Below are positions 7,699 through 14,869 of a DNA stretch of 26,959 nt, piece after piece (the stretch's first letter is position 1; each line of letters starts with the position of its first letter). The notes beneath the pieces are model-generated. The model was not told the DNA's origin. It made no database searches and saw nothing but the letters and a program-made list of their open reading frames with translations. The DNA comes from a bacterium (GTDB lineage: Bacteria > Electryoneota > RPQS01). Made by a program: the position numbers and the translations under genes. The DNA is taken from positions 1 through 26,959 of the forward strand of contig JADKHW010000032.1 of the NCBI GenBank assembly GCA_016721565.1. The letters run 5' to 3'.

Positions 7699-8706
7699 AT
7701 GAGAATTCGCGGACAGGTTATTATTGAAGAATTTCGCTCGCGGTGCTTGGAAGGCAATCCGCTGGGAGATGACTTCGTGCGCGAAACTCCGGTTTATTTG
7801 CCGGAAGGATATTTGAAATCGCGCGAGTATCCGCTGTTGGTGGTGTTGTCGGGATTCACGGGGAGCAGTTTGACGCATCTCAATTGGAGCGCGTGGCTGG
7901 AGCCGCTGCCCGTGCGGATTGAGCGGCTGATTAACGAGAAGGTGATTCCGCCGTGTGTGGTGATGATGCCTGATTGTTTCACGCGGCTGGGCGGTGCGCA
8001 GTATATCAACTCGTCGGCGACGGGGGATTACGAAGATTTTGTATGCGGCGAACTTTTGCCGTGGATGAAGCATGAGTATCGCGCGGGGATGACGCCGGAT
8101 CAAACGGTTGTGATCGGCAAGTCATCGGGAGGATATGGAGCGTTTGTGCTGGCGGCGCGGCATCCTGATTTGTTCGGCTGGTGTATCATGCATTCGGGGG
8201 ATTGCTATTTTGATTACGGTTATATGCCTGAATTTCCCAATGCGCTGAGAGAATTGCGCAAGCACGCTTCGCCGAAAGATATGATTGCGCTCTATGGGAA
8301 TCAACGCAAGCGCGTTTCGAACGAGGCGGTGAACATCACCGCGATGTCGGCGTGCTATTCGCCGAATCCAGATTCGCCGTATGGGTTTGATTATCCGTTT
8401 GATTTGCAGACGGGAGAAATTCGCGAGGACGTGTGGCAACGCTGGTTGGTGCACGATCCTGTGCGGATGGCGAGTGATGAGCGGATCATTGGGAATCTGA
8501 AGAAGCTTAATGGGCTTTACATTGACTGCGGCATCAATGATGAGTTTCATTTGCAGTGGGGTGCGCGGATTCTTTCGACACGATTGACTGAAGCGGAAGT
8601 ACCGCACACGCACGAAGAATTTGAAGGCGGCCACATGAACGTGCAGTGGCGCTATGACGAAAGTTTGAAGTGGCTGGGGCGCTTGATAAGCGCGGAGTTG
8701 AACTGA
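7699..8706 (+). CDS. Putative esterase (antigen 85 / enterochelin-esterase-like alpha/beta hydrolase)
   Basis: A cytoplasmic alpha/beta hydrolase of about 335 residues resembling the PF00756 esterase family. Counting from the upstream GTG at 7690, the nucleophile elbow is IGKSSGGYGA with Ser145 (G-x-S-x-G). Likely acid residues are in DCGINDEF (279-284), and the catalytic His is in GGHMNVQW (His315). The N-terminal LPEGYLKSREYPLLVVLSGFTG and PPCVVMMPDC are typical beta strands of the fold. Relatives hydrolyse esters of siderophores, acetyl-sugars or S-formylglutathione; the substrate here is not evident. No signal peptide is present. The start is uncertain between GTG 7690 and ATG 7699, neither having a strong ribosome site. 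The gene follows the propeller gene by only a few bases. Confidence 0.85.
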   Translation: MRIRGQVIIEEFRSRCLEGNPLGDDFVRETPVYLPEGYLKSREYPLLVVLSGFTGSSLTHLNWSAWLEPLPVRIERLINEKVIPPCVVMMPDCFTRLGGAQYINSSATGDYEDFVCGELLPWMKHEYRAGMTPDQTVVIGKSSGGYGAFVLAARHPDLFGWCIMHSGDCYFDYGYMPEFPNALRELRKHASPKDMIALYGNQRKRVSNEAVNITAMSACYSPNPDSPYGFDYPFDLQTGEIREDVWQRWLVHDPVRMASDERIIGNLKKLNGLYIDCGINDEFHLQWGARILSTRLTEAEVPHTHEEFEGGHMNVQWRYDESLKWLGRLISAELN

Positions 8707-8745
8707 CGCGCGCTTTGAATTAATGAAGCGGATAGAAAGACTGCG

Positions 8746-8922
8746 ATGCCGAGTAACATCAATAAAGAGTGGCACGAGAAGCATCGGATGGTGAAAAACG
8801 CGACGCTCGAGCAGCGGATTGCGTGGCACGAGCAGCACGTGAAGCATTGCAAGTGCCGCGAGATGCCGGAATCAATTGCCAAAGCGATTGCAGAAAGAAA
8901 CAAACTGCGTAATGGACCTTGA
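8746..8922 (+). CDS. Small His/Cys-rich protein (58 aa), conserved hypothetical type
   Basis: This ORF of 58 codons starts at ATG 8746 and overlaps the start of the YfiT gene by 11 bases. The sequence has two similar His-containing stretches, KEWHEKHRMVKNATLEQRIAWH and HEQHVKHCKCR. The cluster H-x2-H-x2-H-C-x-C looks capable of binding a metal. I recall similar short proteins (W-H-x-x-H, 'KNATLEQRI.WH', C-x-C) from other metagenomic genomes, but I know of no assigned function. The overlap suggests it is co-translated with the tandem DinB-fold proteins, which are also His-ligated metal proteins. A weak GGATAGAAAG lies upstream as a possible ribosome site. Confidence 0.65.
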   Translation: MPSNINKEWHEKHRMVKNATLEQRIAWHEQHVKHCKCREMPESIAKAIAERNKLRNGP

Positions 8923-9445
8923 AGTTCTGAAATATCCGATTGGAAAGTATGACGGCAAGCGACCGACGACGGCTGAAGAGCGTGCCGAGCGCATCACCGT
9001 TTTGCGTGGGCAACCGGCGAAATTGCGCGCGGCGATTGCTGGGTTGAACGACGCTCAGCTTGATACGCCGTATCGTGAGGGGGCGTGGACCGTGCGACAG
9101 CTTGTGCATCATATTGCCGATTCGCATTTGAATGCTTACACGCGCACGAAGTTCGCGCTGACGGAAGACAATCACGAGATTCGGCCTTACAATCAGACGA
9201 ATTGGGTGAATACTCCGGACGGTTTTTTTGAGCCGGAGGTTTCGATAAAATTGATTGAAGCGATTCATGAAAAGTGGGCGTTGTTGTTGGAGCGTCTGAC
9301 ACCGGAACAATACGACCGCAGGATTACGCATCCTGAGCGACCCGGACAAGAGTTGGATGTGAAGTGGCTGCTCGGTTTGTATTCGTGGCATGGTTTGCAT
9401 CACATCGCGCACATCACGAAATTGCGCGAACGTATGGGGTGGTAG
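8912..9445 (+). CDS. YfiT-type DinB-superfamily putative metal-dependent hydrolase/transferase, copy 1
   Basis: A protein of 177 residues in the DinB four-helix fold, YfiT/BstA branch. Hallmarks are LKYPIGKY near the N-terminus, LDTPYREGAWTVRQLVHHIADSHLNAY (first metal His in VHHIAD) and the C-terminal LYSWHGLHHIAHI followed by LRERMGW (two further His ligands). Characterised relatives in Firmicutes are nickel or zinc proteins, and BstA transfers bacillithiol to electrophiles; whether this organism makes a thiol cofactor is unknown. ATG 8912 is preferred over the earlier in-frame codon at 8876 because the family N-terminus begins here and 8876 lies inside the small His/Cys-rich gene. The next gene is a divergent tandem copy three bases downstream. 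Confidence 0.9.
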   Translation: MDLEVLKYPIGKYDGKRPTTAEERAERITVLRGQPAKLRAAIAGLNDAQLDTPYREGAWTVRQLVHHIADSHLNAYTRTKFALTEDNHEIRPYNQTNWVNTPDGFFEPEVSIKLIEAIHEKWALLLERLTPEQYDRRITHPERPGQELDVKWLLGLYSWHGLHHIAHITKLRERMGW

Positions 9446-9448
9446 AAC

Positions 9449-9967
9449 ATGGAAGAACTGAAGTATCCAATCGGAAAATTTCAATTCGGCGGAATTAGCG
9501 CTGTCGAACGCAAAGAGCGGGTTGAAGCGATCCGCAATTTGCCTAGCGAGCTAAACCAAGCGATTGCCGGGCTGACGGAGCAGCAGCTTGACACACCGTA
9601 TCGCGAGGGCGGCTGGACGGTCAGAATCGTTGTGCATCACATTGCTGACGCGAGTATCGTTTTTTACACGCGCTCAAAAACGGCGCTGACGGAAGATGTT
9701 CCGGGGACGGTCGGCTTTAGTGATCAAGAGTGGGTGAAACTTGCCGACAGCAAAGGCGCCCCCAAATCATCGCTGTTAATGCTGGAAGGACTGCATGTGC
9801 GTTGGTCGGCGATATTGGATGCGATGAAGCCGGAAGATTTCGAACGCAAATACACTCACTTCGCGCGCGGCGAGGAGGCGGTTGATTTTCTGCTCGCGTA
9901 CGCCGCATGGCACGGCAAGCATCACACGGCGCACATCACCCAGTTGCGCAAGCGGATGGGGTGGTAG
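9449..9967 (+). CDS. YfiT-type DinB-superfamily protein, divergent copy 2
   Basis: A protein of 172 residues clearly paralogous to the preceding one: LKYPIGKF, LDTPYREGGWTVR, VHHIAD, TALTED and AWHGKHHTAHITQLRKRMGW align with it throughout. The three metal-binding His positions are kept. The segment after the first His differs: copy 1 has the common ADSHLNAYTR, whereas this copy has ADASIVFYTR, losing a His in the presumed substrate pocket. The middle region (PGTVGFSDQEWVKLADSKGAPKSS) also departs from the usual family sequence. This suggests duplication followed by change of substrate. Translation starts three bases after the copy 1 stop, so the two are probably co-translated. Confidence 0.9.
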   Translation: MEELKYPIGKFQFGGISAVERKERVEAIRNLPSELNQAIAGLTEQQLDTPYREGGWTVRIVVHHIADASIVFYTRSKTALTEDVPGTVGFSDQEWVKLADSKGAPKSSLLMLEGLHVRWSAILDAMKPEDFERKYTHFARGEEAVDFLLAYAAWHGKHHTAHITQLRKRMGW

Positions 9968-9970
9968 GCC

Positions 9971-10639
9971 GTGGGGAAGCCGCTAACATTTACGGCCGAG
10001 ATTCAGGGGACAGGCGGGGGCGGAGCGTTTGTTGAGATTCCGTTTGATGTTGAAAAGGAATTTGGCAGTAAGCGGCCTAAAGTGAAGGCGTTGATTGGCG
10101 GGGAGCCTTATCGCGGCACGGCAGTGCGAATGGGGACGGATTGCCATCTGTTGCTCGTGCTTAAGGGCATTCGCGAGAAGATTGGCAAGGACATCGGCGA
10201 CAAGGTCAAGGTTGTGTTGGAAGTTGACGCAGACGAGCGCGTGGTTGAAATTCCCGTCGAGCTTGAAAAGGCGCTGAAGAAGAACAAGACTGCGCGAGAT
10301 GCATTTGCGAAGGCTTCATATACAACTCGCAAGGAGTATGCGCGAGATATCAGCGGAGCAAAGACTGCCGAGACGCGCGAGCGCAGAGTTGCGCACGTGA
10401 TCGAGCAACTGCTGGCGAAATCGTCGGGCGGTGAGGGTGAGATTCCCGAAGAGCTTGCGAAAGTCTTGAAGAAGAACAAAGCGGCGCGCACGGCATTTGA
10501 AGCGATGCCACCGTCGCACCGCAAACAATACGTCGGACACATTCTCGAAGCGAAACAGACGGAGACGCGCACGAAGCGCGCAGAGCAATCGGTCGAGAAG
10601 ATTCTCGAGTGGGCCAACAAGCGGCAAGGCAAATCCTAA
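9971..10639 (+). CDS. DUF1905 protein with two YdeI/OmpD-associated (OmdA) repeats
   Basis: A 222-residue cytoplasmic protein starting at GTG 9971, three bases after the previous stop, with GGTAGG as a plausible ribosome site. Residues 1-90 are a DUF1905 beta-barrel-like domain (FTAEIQGTGGGGAFVEIPFDVEKEFG, VRMGTDCHLLLVLKGIREKIG). Two copies of an OmdA-type helical unit follow: EIPVELEKALKKNK...ARDISGAKTAETRERRVAHVIEQL (about 92-147) and EIPEELAKVLKKNK...VGHILEAKQTETRTKRAEQSVEKIL (about 157-214). Most relatives carry one OmdA unit, so the doubling is a mild oddity. Such proteins commonly travel with DinB/YfiT genes in bacterial genomes; their biochemical role is not established. Confidence 0.85.
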   Translation: MGKPLTFTAEIQGTGGGGAFVEIPFDVEKEFGSKRPKVKALIGGEPYRGTAVRMGTDCHLLLVLKGIREKIGKDIGDKVKVVLEVDADERVVEIPVELEKALKKNKTARDAFAKASYTTRKEYARDISGAKTAETRERRVAHVIEQLLAKSSGGEGEIPEELAKVLKKNKAARTAFEAMPPSHRKQYVGHILEAKQTETRTKRAEQSVEKILEWANKRQGKS

Positions 10640-10664
10640 TAGTATCCTCAAACGGGAGGTCGGC

Positions 10665-11264
10665 ATGAGCACGCGTTTTATTCTGGCGGGAGTTTTGGCG
10701 GGTGTGGCGATGTTTGCGTGGGGAGCGATCTCGCACATGTTTTTGCCGTGGCATGAAGCGACGATGGAAACATTCCGAGATGAGGATTTGGTCGCCGAAG
10801 TGCTGATGAAGGAAGCGCCGGTGTCGGGAATTTATGTTGCGCCGATGGCGGGCATGATGGAAAAGGGAATATCGGCGGAAGAGCAAGACAAGCGCATGAA
10901 CGAAGCGTGGGCTAAGGGTGAGAAAGGCCCTAACATTTTCATGTCGTTCCACCGCGAAGGAAAGAGCGGTATGGCGATGCCGATGATTTTGGACTTTGCC
11001 ACGCTTGTGCTGATGTCGTTTTTGATGTTGTGGCTACTTGCGGCGGCGCCGAATCTCACGTTAGTCGGCAAAATTTTGTTTGTGACCATTGCGGGAACGG
11101 CGGGAATTGCGCTTGTGCAGCTTGAACAATGGATTTGGTGGAGCTTCTCGACTTCGTATGCACTCGTGAATATCGTTGACAGCGCTATCAGGTGGGCAGT
11201 GGGTGGTTTGGTGCTGGCGTGGTTGGGAACGGTGCGGGATAAGAATCCTGTGGTGAGGAGATGA
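10665..11264 (+). CDS. Uncharacterised membrane protein, about four helices
   Basis: The ATG at 10665 follows a GGGAGG ribosome site by six bases; the longer ORF upstream lies in a different frame over the OmdA gene and is rejected. The product has 199 residues. A helix at about 3-24 (FILAGVLAGVAMFAWGAISHMF) leads into a non-membrane section with Met-rich stretches (YVAPMAGMMEKG, HREGKSGMAMPMI). Helices follow at about 104-127, 132-152 and 166-186. The SH-M-FLPWHEA entry and Met/His-rich loop hint at metal contact, but I do not recognise a named family. It is probably transcribed with the upstream DinB/OmdA genes. Confidence 0.75.
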   Translation: MSTRFILAGVLAGVAMFAWGAISHMFLPWHEATMETFRDEDLVAEVLMKEAPVSGIYVAPMAGMMEKGISAEEQDKRMNEAWAKGEKGPNIFMSFHREGKSGMAMPMILDFATLVLMSFLMLWLLAAAPNLTLVGKILFVTIAGTAGIALVQLEQWIWWSFSTSYALVNIVDSAIRWAVGGLVLAWLGTVRDKNPVVRR

Positions 11265-11395
11265 GTTCTGTTGAAGCTCGGACAATTTGTAGCAAGACTG
11301 GAAACCGCAAACTTTATGAAGAGAATGCTATAGAAGCTTTTGCAGAGTGTGGAAGACTTACGTTGGGGTTTATCTTTTCAGAATCATTTTACTGA
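11261..11395 (+). CDS. Possible small ORF (44 aa)
   Basis: An ATG at 11261 overlaps the stop of the membrane protein (ATGA) and opens 44 codons to a TGA at 11393-11395. It contains ICSKTGNRKLYEENAIEAF, with two Cys overall. The only ribosome-site-like bases (GGTGAGGAG) abut the ATG, which is too close to be convincing. I do not recognise it; it may be a chance ORF in the 146-base gap before the lipoprotein gene. Confidence 0.22.
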   Translation: MSSVEARTICSKTGNRKLYEENAIEAFAECGRLTLGFIFSESFY

Positions 11396-11410
11396 AAGAG
11401 AAAAATAGTT

Positions 11411-12715
11411 ATGAATTCAAAATCATATTGGGCAGTCGTGGCCTTGTTGGTATTATGTTTTGCTCTTGTCTTTAGTTTTGGATGCGACAAAGAGGACGAC
11501 GACACCTCGCCAAAACTCTCGATTACTATAGAAAACGACGATTTTACAGATATAAGCGTTTGGGTCGTCATTTCGGACGCTGCCGGCGAACAGATTCTTG
11601 CGGCCCACGACATGACGGAAAATAGCCACATTTCGATTGATTCCGGTTTGCCTGACAGAGTTACGATTACTTTTGTTAGGATTCAGGATGCGACCGGTTT
11701 TTGCGCGCTGACTACTTTCGCGAACGTTATACCGCAAAGCTGGGTTGTGAGCTTCGGCTTTCCTGCTTCGAATGGCTACGCCAGCATAAACATTATGTAC
11801 CCCGAGGGCGAATATGAAGATTTAACCGTTTGTCTTCCGTCAATGACCGTCCACACTTCAGACGTTGGAGCTACAGGCACAAACCTCGGGTACATAGATC
11901 ATTTTATGCCAGAAAACAATAAGTTGAGTATTTTTGGCCGAGTTGACGGTGCAAACTCAAGTTTTTGTGGTTGGGTGCTTGATGTGCCATTTGATGGCGA
12001 TTCAATGAATACCTATGACTTGTTATTAGACCAACCGACTCCGATCCACCAGATAACACTTTCTACTCCCGCCAATTACCTTTCTTGCTATGGGCGCCGT
12101 AACGCCACGACGAATGTCGGATACCAAATTGCTTACAAAAACGACGACGACTCTCACACAGTATTTAACCTGCGTGCCATTCCTGTTCCGATGAACAACT
12201 ATTTGGTGAGCGCTGGTATTTATGATGCGAATGTTTCATACAGCCGAAAATTTGAGTCCCTCCCGTCAACTGTGACAATCCCGCAGCGCTCAATACAAGG
12301 CACATATGATTACGACAACGGGGTTTTCAAGGATATTTCTTTCGATGGACAGGCCGACGAACTGTGGGGAAGATGGACCTTTGATCAAGATCGTAGTGTT
12401 GGTTGGTATCTTGCGGTATCGGGAGACAGCGGGGTTATTAGACGTCCCGTTATGCCAGACTCACTGTGGCAGAAAATTCAATTTGATCCATCGCTCTTTC
12501 AGCCGTCGAGTGTTGGCTTCATTGACATCACTCCATGTAATGGTTGGAATCAGTATGTCCGTCTGACTGCGACCCAACAAACCTACGGCACCAACATACA
12601 AGAAAGATACAGCGTATCAAGCTATGATGGATTTGATGGTGTTGTTTTGCGGGATCCACTTGAAAGAAACGGCAACTTGATGCCGGAGTTTCAAACAGCG
12701 TACATTCCCCAATGA
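11411..12715 (+). CDS. Putative lipoprotein of unknown function
   Basis: A product of 434 residues whose signal peptide (YWAVVALLVLCFALVFSFGC) ends in a lipobox-like FSFG-Cys, followed by an acidic linker (DKEDDDTS). Acidic residues just after the lipidated Cys can mark retention or surface sorting in FCB bacteria. The remainder is beta-rich with no recognised domain. The stretch SVWVVISDAAGEQIL, the segment TVCLPSMTVHTS and the Asp/Asn-rich TYDYDNGVFKDISFDGQADE suggest stacked beta-sandwich units. The DNA is visibly richer in A+T than the flanking genes, which may indicate recent acquisition. The stop overlaps the next ATG by four bases, which is odd for a gene of different composition and implies coupling. 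The ATG at 11411 has AAAGAGAAA upstream. Confidence 0.75.
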   Translation: MNSKSYWAVVALLVLCFALVFSFGCDKEDDDTSPKLSITIENDDFTDISVWVVISDAAGEQILAAHDMTENSHISIDSGLPDRVTITFVRIQDATGFCALTTFANVIPQSWVVSFGFPASNGYASINIMYPEGEYEDLTVCLPSMTVHTSDVGATGTNLGYIDHFMPENNKLSIFGRVDGANSSFCGWVLDVPFDGDSMNTYDLLLDQPTPIHQITLSTPANYLSCYGRRNATTNVGYQIAYKNDDDSHTVFNLRAIPVPMNNYLVSAGIYDANVSYSRKFESLPSTVTIPQRSIQGTYDYDNGVFKDISFDGQADELWGRWTFDQDRSVGWYLAVSGDSGVIRRPVMPDSLWQKIQFDPSLFQPSSVGFIDITPCNGWNQYVRLTATQQTYGTNIQERYSVSSYDGFDGVVLRDPLERNGNLMPEFQTAYIPQ

Positions 12716-13047
12716 ACATCTACCACGTCTGGTGCAATCTGAAGGAATCGCGGCGCGATCTTGAATTTGTTGAAAATCTGCGCGCGTACATGGAGTATTT
12801 GGTGAAGTCGGGGGAGATGGCGTCGTGGAGATTGACGCGGCGGAAGCTCGGATTCGGGCCGGCGGAATTGGGGGAGTTTAACATTACGATGGAATTCAAG
12901 TCGCTTCACGAATTAGAGAACGCGTTTGGTGATGTGGCCACGCGCACGGGGGAAGTGGAAGATTTGCACCGCAAGGTGTTTATGATGGTGACGGATTTTC
13001 GCTCGGGATTGTCGCGTGATTTTCCGGATGCGGAGAGGGTTAGATAA
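12712..13047 (+). CDS. DUF6614-like small protein
   Basis: A protein of 111 residues starting inside the lipoprotein stop codon (ATGA). The pattern MNIYHVWCNLKESRRDLEFVENLRAYMEYL, SWRLTRRKLGFGPAELGEFNITMEFKSLHELENAF and EVEDLHRKV matches what I remember of DUF6614, a compact alpha/beta family of about 100 residues and unknown function; the RRKLGFGP..LGEF core is the most telling. It has no signal peptide, so a cytoplasmic location is expected. The family assignment is from memory and should be treated as probable. Confidence 0.7.
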   Translation: MNIYHVWCNLKESRRDLEFVENLRAYMEYLVKSGEMASWRLTRRKLGFGPAELGEFNITMEFKSLHELENAFGDVATRTGEVEDLHRKVFMMVTDFRSGLSRDFPDAERVR

Positions 13048-13078
13048 ATTTTTTGGGATAGTGATGGCGCTTGGGCGA

Positions 13079-13118
13079 CCCCCCCTAACCCCCCGCTAAA
13101 GCGAGGGGGAATCGGAAT
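13079..13118. repeat. C-rich/G-rich hairpin repeat, compact copy
   Basis: C7-TAA-C6-GCT is followed by AAGCGAGGGGG and AATCGG. CCCCCGCT can pair with AGCGAGGGGG with one bulged A. The two halves correspond to the separated blocks at 3457-3473 and 3513-3530, where about 40 bases lie between them. No T-run follows, so terminator function is doubtful. It sits between the DUF6614-like gene and the coiled-coil gene, whose AAGGAG ribosome site lies 10 bases beyond. Confidence 0.5.
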
Positions 13119-13133
13119 AAGAAGGAGCATTTG

Positions 13134-13508
13134 ATGAAAACGATGTACATGTTATTGTTTGCGGCCGTTTTGTTTGTCGGAGCGTCGCAGAATTACGCGC
13201 AAAGCACGGCACCCATACTGACCAAGCAGGAAGAGCTTGCTCAAGAGGGCGATTCACTTGAAGCTCGCCGCCGCGCCTTGCGTGAAGAGGGCACGAACCT
13301 TGAGAAGCGCGAATTTGAATTGAAGCAGGAGATTGCGGATTTAACGGGCCGCTTGACTGCCGCCAAGCTTGAACTGAAGCGTAACAAGGTCGAGCAAAAA
13401 GATCATAGGCTGCGTGAAAAAGAGCTGAAGATGGACAAGAAAGATCACAAGATGGACAAGAAGGAAGCTAAGCGCGCCGCTAAAGAAGCTAAGAAAGCCG
13501 AAAAGTAA
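13134..13508 (+). CDS. Exported Lys/Glu-rich coiled-coil protein
   Basis: A product of 124 residues. The ATG at 13134 lies six bases after AGAAGGAG; an in-frame TTG at 13131 is less likely. A signal peptide (MKTMYMLLFAAVLFVGASQNYAQ) is followed by a continuous charged helix from about residue 35 (EELAQEGDSLEARRRALREE, ELKQEIADLTGRL) with heptad-like spacing, then a highly basic tail with repeated KMDKKDHKMDKKEAKR. There is no recognisable domain. The protein would be periplasmic; the tail could contact acidic polymers such as LPS, nucleic acid or peptidoglycan, but that is inference only. Confidence 0.75.
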   Translation: MKTMYMLLFAAVLFVGASQNYAQSTAPILTKQEELAQEGDSLEARRRALREEGTNLEKREFELKQEIADLTGRLTAAKLELKRNKVEQKDHRLREKELKMDKKDHKMDKKEAKRAAKEAKKAEK

Positions 13509-13530
13509 ACTCGCGGGAAATAACGATAAG

Positions 13531-13842
13531 ATGTCAGACACCAAAGTTAAGCGCGGCTGGCAACCGGTTGAAGAGGTCAACTGGGCCGCATTCGAGAAGG
13601 CCATCGCCGAATCCAAAAACAAGCAGCAAATTCTCGCACATCTGCGCAACCTGTTTGAACAAAAAGGCTATGCGAACATGATTCGTGCGGCAGAATGCGC
13701 CTATTCCCGGTTAGTGGAAGTGCTGCCGGGCAACAAATCGTCTATCGGTGTTTACACCTATGTAGATGGGAAAGAAATTTATTCCAACTTCCGCTTCGAG
13801 CCTGCGGGCGGGAAGCAAGAGAAGGATGCGTTCGACTATTAG
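13531..13842 (+). CDS. Hypothetical protein (103 aa)
   Basis: Not recognised. The sequence is soluble and mixed: WQPVEEVNWAAFEKAIAESKNKQQILAHLRNLF is probably helical, SRLVEVLPGNKSSIGVYTYVDGKEIYSNFRFEP probably beta. It starts at ATG 13531, 22 bases after the coiled-coil stop, with only a weak ribosome site, and ends 27 bases before the preferred start of the next DinB gene. It may be part of one transcript with 13134-14843. Composition is like its neighbours. Confidence 0.65.
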   Translation: MSDTKVKRGWQPVEEVNWAAFEKAIAESKNKQQILAHLRNLFEQKGYANMIRAAECAYSRLVEVLPGNKSSIGVYTYVDGKEIYSNFRFEPAGGKQEKDAFDY

Positions 13843-13869
13843 TGAATAGGTTCAGAAATGGGGGATGAA

Positions 13870-14379
13870 ATGAAACCGACGCCGTCTGAGTTCTTTCTGA
13901 AATCGAGTCAGGATTTCTTGCGCGAGTTTTACGCAAAGATTGACGAAGCCGTGAAGCGGCTGGACGACAAGCAAATTTGGTGGCGGCCTAATCCCGCTTC
14001 CAATTCGATTGGAAATTTGCTCTTGCATCTGGCTGGGAACGTGCGCCAGCACATTATTGCAGGTTGTGGCGGCAAGCCTGACATTCGCACGCGCTCGAAA
14101 GAGTTTCAGCTTCAGTTTGATGAAGCGCAAACGCCGAGCAAGGGTATGTTGATGACTAATCTTGAACAGACGGTGAGCGAAGCGTGCAAGGTGCTGGCGG
14201 ATATGAGTCCGTACATGCTGCTCGAACAGCGCGAGATTCAGAATAAGAAAGTTGTCATCATGCAGGATATCTATCATGTCGTCGAGCATTTTTCGTATCA
14301 CACCGGACAGATTGTGATGCGCACCAAAGAGATGACCGCCGAAGGGTTCGATTGGTATCAGCACTTGGAAGGAACGTGA
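13870..14379 (+). CDS. DinB-superfamily protein (DUF1572-like)
   Basis: A DinB-fold protein of about 169 residues. The conserved pieces are WWRPNPASNSIGNLLLHLAGNVRQHI (first His ligand in LLHLAGN) and YHVVEHFSYHTGQIV (two further His), the arrangement typical of the DUF1572 branch. Such proteins are likely metal-dependent enzymes or stress proteins of unknown substrate. ATG 13870 is preferred because GGGGGATGAA is well placed before it; an in-frame ATG at 13858 has poorer spacing. The stop overlaps a GTG start of a second DinB gene (GTGA), so the two are likely coupled. Confidence 0.85.
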   Translation: MKPTPSEFFLKSSQDFLREFYAKIDEAVKRLDDKQIWWRPNPASNSIGNLLLHLAGNVRQHIIAGCGGKPDIRTRSKEFQLQFDEAQTPSKGMLMTNLEQTVSEACKVLADMSPYMLLEQREIQNKKVVIMQDIYHVVEHFSYHTGQIVMRTKEMTAEGFDWYQHLEGT

Positions 14380-14843
14380 GAGAGTATTTTCAAAAGCTGG
14401 TCGCGCACGAAGCCTGGGCCAATCAGAAGCTGCTGGCCGCGCTGGTGAAAGAAACCACGGTTGCTCAGCGTGCACGTGATGCGTTCGCGCATATTTGCTC
14501 GACGCCTGAGTATTGGCTAAGGCGCGTTCAAGGTGAGCACATCAAAGAGTATCAGTGGTGGCCTGCGTTTGATGCGGAGGAGCTTGCAGATAGAATTCAA
14601 AGCAACGAGCGGATTTGGGTTGACTATCTAAACAGTCTGCCGGAACCTGTTGAAGAGTTCAAAGCGGACACGATTTCGCAAAAAGGTGACGCGATGACGT
14701 TTCGCGTGGTGGATATTCTGACGCAGTATCACAATCACTCCTGTCACCACCGCGGCCAAATAGCTGTCCTGTTTCGCGCGGCGGGAATTGATCCTGTCGT
14801 GACGGATTATATCGTGTGGACGAGAACGAAGGAGCAGAGTTAA
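14376..14843 (+). CDS. DinB family protein
   Basis: A DinB-fold protein of 155 residues. MREYFQKLVAHEAWANQKLLAAL is the canonical first helix (HEAWAN), AFAHICSTPEYWLRRVQG carries the first metal His, and HNHSCHHRGQIAVLFRAAG carries the second and third. The GTG at 14376 overlaps the previous stop and places the family N-terminus exactly; the earlier in-frame ATG at 14352 adds an out-of-family extension and is rejected. This is the fourth DinB-fold gene within about 6 kb, but its sequence belongs to a different branch from the YfiT pair. Confidence 0.88.
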   Translation: MREYFQKLVAHEAWANQKLLAALVKETTVAQRARDAFAHICSTPEYWLRRVQGEHIKEYQWWPAFDAEELADRIQSNERIWVDYLNSLPEPVEEFKADTISQKGDAMTFRVVDILTQYHNHSCHHRGQIAVLFRAAGIDPVVTDYIVWTRTKEQS

Positions 14844-14869
14844 TGGACAACGGTGTCTAACTGGGAGAA

